Source of the DNA: Pirellulales bacterium
Lineage (GTDB): Bacteria > Planctomycetota > Planctomycetia > Pirellulales > Lacipirellulaceae
Length of the DNA stretch: 64,000 bases
NCBI GenBank assembly: GCA_019636345.1
Contig: JAHBXQ010000001.1
Span: forward strand, 649,985-713,984
Direction: 5' to 3'
This document shows, piece after piece, positions 42,919 through 50,371 of this stretch. The notes under the pieces were generated by a model. It had not been told where the DNA came from, did no database searches, and saw nothing but the letters and a program-made list of their open reading frames with translations. The position numbers were made by a program, and so were the translations under genes. Numbering within the stretch: the first letter of the stretch is position 1; each line of letters opens with the position of its first letter.

Positions 42919-43530
42919 ATGGCCTACGCGCTCCCCCCCCTCCCTTACGCCTTTGACGCCCTTGAGCCGCACATCGACGCCCAGACGATGGAAATCCATC
43001 ACGGCAAGCATCACAACACGTATGTGACGAAGCTGAACGATGCGCTGGCTGGCGCGGGAGTCGCCGAGCAGTCGATCGAGGACCTGTGCCGCAACATCGA
43101 GTCGGTCCCCGAGAACATCCGCGGCGCCGTGCGTAACAATGGCGGCGGGCATGCGAACCATTCGCTGTTTTGGACGATCATGAGCGGCAGCGGCGGCGGA
43201 ACCCCGAGCGGCGCTCTGGCTGCGGCGATCGAAGCCGAGTTAGGCGGATTCGAGGCCTTCAAGAAGGCCTTCAGCGACGCAGCGGTCGGCCGCTTCGGAA
43301 GCGGCTGGTCCTGGCTCAGCGTCACCCCTGCGGGCAAGCTGGTCGTCGAGAGCACGCCGAACCAAGACAACCCCTACATGACCGGCAACACGCCGATCCT
43401 GGGGCTCGACGTCTGGGAGCACGCGTACTATCTGAAGTACCAGAACCGACGGCCCGACTATATCACGGCGTTTTTCAACGTGATCGACTGGAACGCCGTC
43501 GGCGAGCGGTATGCGCAGGCGAAGGGCTGA
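42919..43530 (+). CDS. sodA: Superoxide dismutase (Fe/Mn)
   Basis: This 203-residue enzyme converts superoxide to peroxide and oxygen. Metal ligands are seen as His in [13 protein letters not shown], His in [11 protein letters not shown], and the final pair in [11 protein letters not shown] (Asp, His). The length and the [17 protein letters not shown]-terminus match Fe/Mn SODs. Whether it uses Fe, Mn or both cannot be settled by eye. A GGAG Shine-Dalgarno is seven bases before the ATG. No signal peptide, so it is cytosolic. Confidence 0.95.
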   Translation: MAYALPPLPYAFDALEPHIDAQTMEIHHGKHHNTYVTKLNDALAGAGVAEQSIEDLCRNIESVPENIRGAVRNNGGGHANHSLFWTIMSGSGGGTPSGALAAAIEAELGGFEAFKKAFSDAAVGRFGSGWSWLSVTPAGKLVVESTPNQDNPYMTGNTPILGLDVWEHAYYLKYQNRRPDYITAFFNVIDWNAVGERYAQAKG

Positions 43531-43872
43531 TCAGCCCCGACTCCGGCGGATTCTCCCGGTCAAACGTGTCGCCTGCGCATGCTAGCGTCGCGCGACTTGG
43601 CTTGACCTGCGCCGCGGGGATTTGTACTCTGCCGCCCGCGCAGTTCCCGTGCTGGCGCCTCGTGCGCGGAATTATCGGCACAAATCCGCCCGGTAGGGGG
43701 ATTTGGCTGATCGGAACTGTCGCTGCCGGCCGAAGAGGCCTAAGCGAAGGCCACAGAACGACCCTGCGCGAGTGGTCGCTCCGCTTATGGAGGGGCGCCT
43801 CGGCGCCCGGGTCGTTGAGAATACTGTTTCGCCATGGACGGCGAAGCGCGTTGAGACAAGGGCATGGATGTC
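43531..43872. other. Intergenic gap after sodA
   Basis: This 342-base region between sodA and the lipoprotein gene has no gene-like frame. TTGACC at 43603 with TACTCT 17 bases further on is a weak promoter candidate for the lipoprotein gene, but the leader would be long. Confidence 0.35.
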
Positions 43873-44778
43873 ATGAAACACGCTGCCTTGAATCGCCGTC
43901 TGCGCCGATCGGCGTTGGTCGCCGGACTGCTCATGCTGGGCGCGGCGCCTGGGTGCAAGTCGACGCCGAAGATGGCGTGGTGGAAGTCGGACAAAGCCGC
44001 TGAATCGACCGCGGTCGCCCACTCGGCGCCGCAGTTGCCGTCCGATGCGGCCCAAGCGTCCACGCAAGTTGCGTCGAGCAACCTTCCCCCGGCGTTTGAT
44101 CCGACCACCGCCGGCGGCTCGATGCCGAGCGCCTATCAAGCATCTTCCGATTCGGTCGCCGGCACGACGCCCGGCAGCTATCCCACAACCGGCGCAGCGA
44201 ATTACGCGGCGGGCGGCGGGGCGATTGAGGCGACGAGCCAGGTCGCTCGGCAGTCGGCAGCCAGCTCGAACCTGGGCGCCGTTCCGGGGCCGTACAATCC
44301 CGACGCCGTTCCCGCAGGGGTTCCCGCAGCAGCGGCGACCACGGCGGCGGCGGAGACGGCTCCGTCGCGTTACGGCGGGGTCTACGGCTCGACGACTCCG
44401 ACCGATTCAAGCTATGCCGACCCGCTGGCGTCCGCACAGACGGCCGCTGCGTCGTCGGCCTCGGCGTACGGCAGCCGTTACGCGACGTCGCCGACCGCCG
44501 AACCGGGGCTTCCCGATTTGTCGGCCGTCGCGGACAGCGTCGCCACGACGGCAGGCGTCGGCGGCGGACGCTATGCCGCGGCCAGCTACGACGCCCCGGC
44601 GAGTTACGACGGGGCGAGCGGCGCCGCCGCATCCTCGGCCCCGTCGACTGCCAATGGAGCCACGGTCGCGACAGCCGGCGGTTACCGACCCGGCGGCACG
44701 AGTACTTATCCCTCGGTGGGAACGACGACGAACCCCTCGTCGATCGCCTCGCCGTATCCGTCGACGCAGTACCGCTGA
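43873..44778 (+). CDS. Low-complexity putative lipoprotein
   Basis: This 301-residue protein has a basic start and a hydrophobic stretch ending LGAAPGC, a possible lipobox with Cys as the first mature residue. The rest is extremely rich in Ala, Ser, Thr, Gly, Pro and Tyr with repeated short motifs, such as SYP, GGY and AASS. It is likely exported and disordered. No family is recognised. AAGGG lies ten bases before the ATG at 43873; an ATG nine bases upstream abuts it. A hairpin terminator follows. Confidence 0.55.
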   Translation: MKHAALNRRLRRSALVAGLLMLGAAPGCKSTPKMAWWKSDKAAESTAVAHSAPQLPSDAAQASTQVASSNLPPAFDPTTAGGSMPSAYQASSDSVAGTTPGSYPTTGAANYAAGGGAIEATSQVARQSAASSNLGAVPGPYNPDAVPAGVPAAAATTAAAETAPSRYGGVYGSTTPTDSSYADPLASAQTAAASSASAYGSRYATSPTAEPGLPDLSAVADSVATTAGVGGGRYAAASYDAPASYDGASGAAASSAPSTANGATVATAGGYRPGGTSTYPSVGTTTNPSSIASPYPSTQYR

Positions 44779-44823
44779 TACGCCTCCGCCGTTGCGGCGC
44801 GTCAACGTCCTTCAGCCAACGCC

Positions 44824-44857
44824 AAGACCTCGTCGCCCTAGGGGGCGGCGAGGTCTT
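44824..44857 (+). terminator. Hairpin terminator between convergent genes
   Basis: AAGACCTCGTCGCCC pairs with GGGCGGCGAGGTCTT (one G-U pair) around a four-base loop. The T-run is weak (TTGTTG). It lies between the lipoprotein gene and the leftward gene ending at 44907, so it could serve both directions. Confidence 0.6.
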
Positions 44858-44906
44858 GTTGCGTATGTGTCGGCTGGTTCCGCAGCGGAGTGAGGCTGCG
44901 GCGCAG

Positions 44907-45230
44907 TTACCAGCCCATGACCATGTTGGATTCGATCGCCTTTTGCGATTGTTCGAGGTCGGCGCCCGTTTCGTGCATGTAGAGCCGAATGGCGTGCAGC
45001 TTGTCGCCGCCCGACTTAGCCAAGCATTCGCGGGCCGTGTGACAGGGGTCGAGCGAACCGGCCAAACCCAAAGCTCCCTTGGAGATCACCCAGGTGTCGC
45101 GCGGCCGCTTTGTGAGCCGCAGGACCGTATCGTGAGGGTACGAGTCGGTAACCACCGACGACGCATCGTCGCTATCTTTGGCCCAGGTGATGATGATGTG
45201 ACTGTCTGTTTCCACCTCGAACAACGGCAT
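44907..45230 (-). CDS. Small conserved-looking protein of unknown function
   Basis: This is a 107-residue cytosolic protein. It begins MPLFEVETDSHIIITWAKDSDDA and has several aromatic and charged conserved-looking stretches (DTVLRLTKRPRDTWVISKG, HTARECLAKSGGDKLHAIRLYMHETG). No catalytic motif or membrane segment is visible. An AAGGAG Shine-Dalgarno seven bases before the ATG at 45230 fixes the start, against an ATG 47 codons upstream. Confidence 0.6.
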   Translation of the reverse strand: MPLFEVETDSHIIITWAKDSDDASSVVTDSYPHDTVLRLTKRPRDTWVISKGALGLAGSLDPCHTARECLAKSGGDKLHAIRLYMHETGADLEQSQKAIESNMVMGW

Positions 45231-45374
45231 GGCAAGCTCCTTTCGTGCAAGTCTCTGAGAAGACGCGAAACCGAGCCGGATACATCGGCAAATGGCGCGC
45301 CCGCGACGGACGACCGACCTTTGCCGTCCTTGACCAACTCCAATGTAGATTATGCCGCCAAAACGGGTCAACGA

Positions 45375-45448
45375 GCGGCAAAAACCCGCGGAATTCGCGT
45401 TGTTCGGACAGGGGGCAGAACCGCACGCAGTTGAGCGGTTTTTGCCGC
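45375..45448. repeat. 12-bp inverted repeat with 50-base loop
   Basis: GCGGCAAAAACC (45375-45386) and GGTTTTTGCCGC (45437-45448) are perfect complements separated by 50 bases. They lie in the 309-base gap after the leftward diguanylate cyclase gene. The role could be a terminator-like fold or a protein site. Nothing else is seen in the gap. Confidence 0.45.
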
Positions 45449-45539
45449 CCAGCCGGCTGGGAAGAATGGGCGGCGACGGCGAACCATGCGGGACGCTTGG
45501 GCGGCTGAGCCGCCGGCGGAGTTGTTGGTTGCGAGGTCG

Positions 45540-46472
45540 CTACGCCGTGGTCGCGGAGTCGGCCGGATCGGACTCGAAGACGCTCTGCGGGACGGCGTTT
45601 GCCGCGGTCGCGGCGTGGCGGCGGATGACTTTGCCGTCGTGCTTGAAGATGCAGGCCTCGGGGACAGTGCGGGCGCTGTACAGCGAGGACTCGGCTCGGG
45701 AGAGGAGTTTCTCGCCCGCTTCGTCGCCGGGCTGAGCCGAGGCTGTTCCCAACCAGACCGAGAGCCCCAACTCCTCCTGCGTGCGACGCAGCACCCGCTC
45801 GCAAAACACGGTCGCCCCGGAGAGCGACGTGCGCGGCATCAGCACGGCCAACTCGTCGCCGCTGTAACGAGCGACAAAATCGGTGTCCCGGGCACAGCTC
45901 TTCAGCAGCCGAGCCAGCTTGGCCAGCGCGGACTCGTCTCCCTCGTCGGCCTCCTCGCCGTGCGCCGTGGCCGAGATCACGGCGACGCAGAAGTGTTGCC
46001 CGGGCAGCGCCGGGTTCTGCGACATGAGGACCGCCAATTGCTCGTCCATCGCCCGCCGGTTGTAGACGCCGGTGCTGGCGTCGAACCGCGTGTCGGCGAA
46101 CGCCATCAACTGGGCCGACTGTTTGCGGACGTCGTCGTACGCCGTGGAGAGCAGCGACGCCAGCCGCAACGTGGGAGCGAGCAACCGTTCGGCTTGCTCG
46201 CCGAGCGCACGCCACGCCGCCGAATCGCCGGCGCCGGGAAGGGCGCGAACCCGCTTGCGAAAGCTCGCCACGTCGCCCTGGTGCCGAGCGATTTCCCGGC
46301 GCAAGCCGCCGACGACTCGCTGCAGTTCGTCGGCGATGTCGACGGCGTGATCGAACTCGGCCGCAAGGTCCGACTTGACCTGCCCGGCCCGCGAACCGAC
46401 GCGCCGGCCGAACATGTAGCCGATCAGTGCGATCGACGCGATCGCCGTGGTGTCGAGCAGCAAGCCTTGCAT
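45540..46472 (-). CDS. Diguanylate cyclase with N-terminal membrane anchor
   Basis: This 310-residue protein has an N-terminal helix (LLDTTAIASIALIGYMFG), a helical linker and a C-terminal GGDEF domain. The active-site loop reads SGDEL in place of GGDEF. An RxxD inhibitory site (RDTD) lies five residues before it. SGDEL variants can still be active, but turnover may be reduced. A small membrane gene begins 55 bases upstream on the same strand. Confidence 0.72.
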   Translation of the reverse strand: MQGLLLDTTAIASIALIGYMFGRRVGSRAGQVKSDLAAEFDHAVDIADELQRVVGGLRREIARHQGDVASFRKRVRALPGAGDSAAWRALGEQAERLLAPTLRLASLLSTAYDDVRKQSAQLMAFADTRFDASTGVYNRRAMDEQLAVLMSQNPALPGQHFCVAVISATAHGEEADEGDESALAKLARLLKSCARDTDFVARYSGDELAVLMPRTSLSGATVFCERVLRRTQEELGLSVWLGTASAQPGDEAGEKLLSRAESSLYSARTVPEACIFKHDGKVIRRHAATAANAVPQSVFESDPADSATTA

Positions 46473-46526
46473 GCCGTAGCTCTCGTTCAGTTCGGTGACC
46501 GGCGCGTGAGCGATCTCGAACAGCGG

Positions 46527-46691
46527 CTAGTAGTTCGCCCGGGACCCGAAACCGCGCATGCACATGAATCCGCACAGGGTCGTCGCCGCCAGGAGGAGAA
46601 ACCACTCCTGGTAGTTCAGACTGCTGACCCAGCCCCAGGCCCGGAGGAAGAACTCGCGGATCCAAAGGCCGATCGCATCGAAGTAGCTCAT
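46527..46691 (-). CDS. 54-residue membrane protein
   Basis: This tiny protein reads MSYFDAIGLWIREFF then AWGWVSSLNYQEWFLLLAATTLCGF and ends GFGSRANY. It has an amphipathic N-terminal helix and one hydrophobic helix. It precedes the diguanylate cyclase by 55 bases on the same strand and may be a partner. The frame is open 98 codons upstream, but that part is low in recognisable signal, so the ATG at 46691 is used. Whether it is translated needs proteomic support. Confidence 0.45.
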   Translation of the reverse strand: MSYFDAIGLWIREFFLRAWGWVSSLNYQEWFLLLAATTLCGFMCMRGFGSRANY

Positions 46692-47012
46692 GGTCGGACC
46701 TGCACCGAGCGAGAACCGTGCGCGACGCCCGCGCGGGACGTCTTCCTCGCAAGAATAGGTCGCACCGGCAGACGGCTGCACCCCGGTCGCGACTTCCGCG
46801 ACCAAGCTCAGCGAAGGAGCGACCGCAACAACCCGCACAACCGGCCGCCGCGGCGCTCGGAGTTGCAGAGGTCGTGCCGACCGAACGGCTCGGGGGCCAA
46901 TTGGAATCTTGGGCCGCCGGCGCAGCGCGCGATACGCCTCGACAAAGCATGCCTTGCTCGTCGGGGGCTCGCCCATGCCGCTCATGGCTGACTCTGGGGC
47001 GGAAGCCGACGG
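46692..47012. other. Gap upstream of the small membrane gene
   Basis: This 321-base region between the Gfo/Idh/MocA gene and the 54-residue gene has no gene-like frame except an in-frame extension of the latter. No motif is called. Confidence 0.35.
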
Positions 47013-48308
47013 TTAGACCTCGGCCGGAACGACGTAGGGCGCCCGATATTCGCGCGTCAGGTACTGGTTCGCCTCGTCGTCGCCGGGAAAGGTTTCGCTC
47101 GCGGGGTCGAACTCCAATTGCCGGCCGACCCGGAAGGCGATGTTCCCCAAGTGGGCGAGCCCCGACGACAGGTGCGCCGACTCGACCGGCCCGTTGAGCG
47201 ACGCAGCGTCGCGGCTGCGGATCGCGTCGACCCAGTTGCGGAAGTGGGCGGTGAGCTCCCCCCCCGCGGAACGCTTCGGCCCCGGCTTGTTGTCGCGCCC
47301 GAGGAAGATTTCGTACGAGCCGTACCCCTTGATCACCATGTACCCCTCGGACCCGTAGAAGATGTTGCCGACCGTCGCGCCCGCTTCGGAGTTGGTGATC
47401 CAGGGGCGGACTTCGAACTGCACCATCTGGTTGGTTTCGGGGTAGTAATAGTTCGTGGTCAATAATTCGGGGGTCTCTTTGTCGTCGTCCCACAGGAACC
47501 GGCCCCCCATCGCGTTGACCCGCGACGGCAGTCCTGCCCCCAATCCCCACAAACACATGTCGGTCTCGTGGACCCCTTGGTTCCCCACGTCGCCGTTGCC
47601 GTAGTCCCAATGCCAGTGCCAGTTGTAGTGGACGAACCGCCTCGAGAACGGCCGTTCCGCCGCAGGCCCTTGCCACTGGTCCCAGTCGAGATGAGTCGGC
47701 GCCACTGAGTCGGGCGCCTTGCCGATCGAGGGCCGCCAGCGATACACCAGCCCGCGCGCCATGTAGACGTCGCCGATGGTCCCGTTGCGCAGGTGCTCGA
47801 CCGCCTCGCGAATCGCGGGCGAGCTGCGCAACTGCACGCCGTGCTGCACAATGCGGTCGTACTTTTTGGCCGCGGCGACAAGTTGCCGACCCTCGAACAG
47901 GTTGTGGGTCCCCGGCTTCTCGACGTACACGTCCTTGCCGTGCTGACAAGCCCAGATCGCCGCGAGCGCGTGCCAGTGATTCGGCATGGCGATCGTCACC
48001 GCGTCGACGTCGGACCGTTGGAGCAGCTCGCGTATGTCGCCGACCAGCGCCGGCCGCTTGCCGGTCTGCTGTTCGACCCAGTCGCCTCGCTCGGCGAGCA
48101 CCTTGGCGTCGACGTCGCACAAGGCGACCACCTCGACGTCCTGCAACTTGAACAACTCGCCCAGGTGCTCGCGGCCGCGGGCGTTGACGCCGATGACGGC
48201 AATCCCGACGCGGCTGTTGGCGTCGGCCCGAGCGACGCGGCTGGCCAAAGCGGTGGCGGCAACGGCGCCGCCGGTTTGCAGGAACGTGCGACGATCGCAA
48301 GTGCTCAT
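47013..48308 (-). CDS. Gfo/Idh/MocA-family oxidoreductase with Tat signal
   Basis: This 431-residue enzyme has a Tat-type leader (CDRRTFLQTGGAVAATALA with the RR pair), then the NAD(P)-binding GIAVIGVNARGREHL, the MPNHWHALAAIWACQ loop and EKPGTHNLFEG. The catalytic Lys of the EKP motif is present. Export through Tat fits the periplasmic sugar or sugar-alcohol oxidoreductases that planctomycetes carry in large numbers. Substrate unknown. A preceding TTG is possible, but ATG 48308 is used. A -10 box lies in the gap upstream. Confidence 0.88.
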   Translation of the reverse strand: MSTCDRRTFLQTGGAVAATALASRVARADANSRVGIAVIGVNARGREHLGELFKLQDVEVVALCDVDAKVLAERGDWVEQQTGKRPALVGDIRELLQRSDVDAVTIAMPNHWHALAAIWACQHGKDVYVEKPGTHNLFEGRQLVAAAKKYDRIVQHGVQLRSSPAIREAVEHLRNGTIGDVYMARGLVYRWRPSIGKAPDSVAPTHLDWDQWQGPAAERPFSRRFVHYNWHWHWDYGNGDVGNQGVHETDMCLWGLGAGLPSRVNAMGGRFLWDDDKETPELLTTNYYYPETNQMVQFEVRPWITNSEAGATVGNIFYGSEGYMVIKGYGSYEIFLGRDNKPGPKRSAGGELTAHFRNWVDAIRSRDAASLNGPVESAHLSSGLAHLGNIAFRVGRQLEFDPASETFPGDDEANQYLTREYRAPYVVPAEV

Positions 48309-48431
48309 CGTGATCAAGCCCCGGGAACGAAGAAACGAGACGCGGCGTCTGGGATGTTGCCAGGACGCAGCCGGCAGCCGGAACGGCCGCTATGAAACTA
48401 CGCGCCACTCGATGCGGATTTCACGCCCGAA

Positions 48432-48437
48432 ATTATA
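48432..48437 (-). promoter_or_regulatory. TATAAT -10 box before the Gfo/Idh/MocA gene
   Basis: Read leftward, a perfect TATAAT lies here, about 124 bases upstream of the ATG at 48308. No good -35 box is 17 bases away. It is the best promoter candidate in this 324-base divergent gap, which is unusually AT-rich for the window. Confidence 0.4.
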
Positions 48438-48632
48438 AAACCGACCAGATTTCGCGAATAGGAACAAAAGATCCCTCGATTCCGGCCCGAACGTGTCGCC
48501 GCCTACAATCGACGCGGCTTGCTGTCGGCCGCGTCGCTCCGGCGATTGACCCCGAGCCGCGGATCGTCCACTCTTATCTCGCCGCCTGCGCAACCGCTGG
48601 CGCACCGGAATTCACCCCGCCAGGAGCTTTGC

Positions 48633-49877
48633 ATGGCTGGTCGCCTCGTCGCCGCGTGTCTCGTGCTTGTCGCCGCTTCGGTTCGTGCCGAAGATTGGCC
48701 CCAATGGCGCGGCCCCACGGCCGACAACTGCGCCCCCGCCGGCGCCACGGCCCCCGTCGCGTGGAGCGAAGACGAGGGGCTCGCTTGGAACGTCCCCGTC
48801 CCGGGGCGCGGGCATTCGTCGCCGACGCTCGTCGGCCCGCGAATCTACCTCACAACCGCCGACGCCGACGCCCAGACCCAATCGCTGCTCGTCTTCGAAC
48901 GCGCCAGCGGCAAGCTGTTGCGAACGGTCGTCGTCCACGAAGGGGGCTTGCCCGACAAGATTCACCCCAACAATTCGCACGCCAGTTCCACCGTGGCCAG
49001 CGACGGCCAGCGGGTCTTCGCCCTGTTCTGCAATCGCGGGGCTCCGTGGGTGACGGCCTTCACCCTGGAGGGCGAGCAACTGTGGCAGGAGCCCGCGGGC
49101 AAGTTCGAGCCCCGGCAATTCGAGTTCGGCTTCGGATCCTCGCCGATGGTCGTCGACGACGTCGTAATCGTCGCCACTGAGTACGACGGCCCCGAAAGCG
49201 GCGTCTACGCCCTCGACGCCGCGACCGGCAAGCAACGGTGGCGAGCCTCCCGGCCGCAGGGGCTTTCCTACTCGACCCCCGTACCGCTGACGGTCGACGG
49301 ACGGACGCTGATCGTCATGAGCGGCAATCGCCAGCTTGCCGCCTACGACGCCGCGACCGGCGCGGAGGCGTGGAGCGTCTCCGGCTCGACTTTCGCCACC
49401 TGCGGCACGATGGTCGGCGACACGCGCCGCGGATTGGCGTTTGCCAGCGGCGGGTTTCCCGGTTCGTTCACCCTGGCGGTCAAACTTGACGGCGATCACG
49501 CCGTCGTCTGGGAGAACACGGTCAAGAGCTACGAACAGTCGCTGCTGCTGGCGGGCGAGTATCTGTACGCCACGGCTGACAACGGGGTGGCGTTCTGCTG
49601 GCGCGCCAGCGACGGCGACGAGCAGTGGAAGCGGCGGCTTTCGGGCCCGTTCAGCGCCTCGCCCGTGCTCGTGGGGGATCGCATCTACGCCACCAACGAA
49701 GCGGGGACGACGTTCGTCTTCGCCGCCTCGCCGGAGAAGTGCGACCTGCTCGCCGAGAATCGACTCGGCAACTCGGCGTTCGCTACGCCCGCCCCCGCCG
49801 ACGGCCGACTCTACCACCGCTACGCCAAGGACGTCGACGGCCGGCGACAGGAGTTCCTCGCGGCGATCGGCGAGTAG
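48633..49877 (+). CDS. PQQ-type beta-propeller secreted protein
   Basis: This 414-residue exported protein has a signal peptide (MAGRLVAACLVLVAASVRAE) and then the planctomycete PQQ-like pattern DWPQWRGPTADN. Repeated propeller blades follow, with motifs such as VYALDAATGKQRW, LAAYDAATGAEAW and AFCWRASDGDEQW. The bound cofactor and reaction, if any, are unclear; some relatives are structural. An AGGAG lies six bases before the ATG, fixing the start. Divergent from the Gfo/Idh/MocA gene. Confidence 0.83.
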   Translation: MAGRLVAACLVLVAASVRAEDWPQWRGPTADNCAPAGATAPVAWSEDEGLAWNVPVPGRGHSSPTLVGPRIYLTTADADAQTQSLLVFERASGKLLRTVVVHEGGLPDKIHPNNSHASSTVASDGQRVFALFCNRGAPWVTAFTLEGEQLWQEPAGKFEPRQFEFGFGSSPMVVDDVVIVATEYDGPESGVYALDAATGKQRWRASRPQGLSYSTPVPLTVDGRTLIVMSGNRQLAAYDAATGAEAWSVSGSTFATCGTMVGDTRRGLAFASGGFPGSFTLAVKLDGDHAVVWENTVKSYEQSLLLAGEYLYATADNGVAFCWRASDGDEQWKRRLSGPFSASPVLVGDRIYATNEAGTTFVFAASPEKCDLLAENRLGNSAFATPAPADGRLYHRYAKDVDGRRQEFLAAIGE

Positions 49878-50371
49878 CTTCCGCGGACTCGTTCAGCGAG
49901 TTGCGGGAAGGTTTACCCCCCATCGCGAACCCCCCGTCTTTCCTCGCTTTCTGCGTCGGGGCCGAATTTCGCCCAATCGGCCGTGAAGAGGATTGCAATC
50001 GGCGTTTCAAGGCGTATGTTGACCGGCGCAATTCTTAACGTCCTTTCTCGCTGAAGTCGGTCGAACGGCAGCCGCCGGCGCTTGCCGCACCTTGGAACTG
50101 ACGTCGCTCGTCAGGCAAAAGCGCAGCGGACCTCCGTGCCGCGGAGGTTCGGCTCGGGCGTCGACAGCCCGTCTCTGGCATGGAGCCGTGACGCCGTCGC
50201 TCGGGTAGTCGAGGTCCGATCAGTCGCCGTCGCGAGGCGGCATGTGGTCGCAGGCTCGGCGCTCGCTGACGCTGTTTCCTTGCGTCATGATTTTCCTTCA
50301 TCTCGAGGATGCAACCCGAACTCCTTGCTCGATTCGCGTAGATCACGTCACCCATATCACGGGAGGTCGTC
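49878..50371. other. Gap before the M6 protease gene
   Basis: This 494-base region has no gene-like frame on either strand. A short hairpin (ACCTCCG and CGGAGGT, at about 50129-50148) is visible. No promoter was convincing. Confidence 0.4.

Noticed and set aside
45172-48408. A 1078-codon open frame on the minus strand
   Set aside because: It overlaps the Gfo/Idh/MocA and cyclase genes in another frame, is Arg/Gly/Pro-rich, and shows no domain. Long shadow frames are expected at this GC content.
50129-50148. Short hairpin with 7-bp arms before the M6 protease gene
   Set aside because: The stem is short, lacks a T-run and is common at this GC content; not enough for a terminator call.
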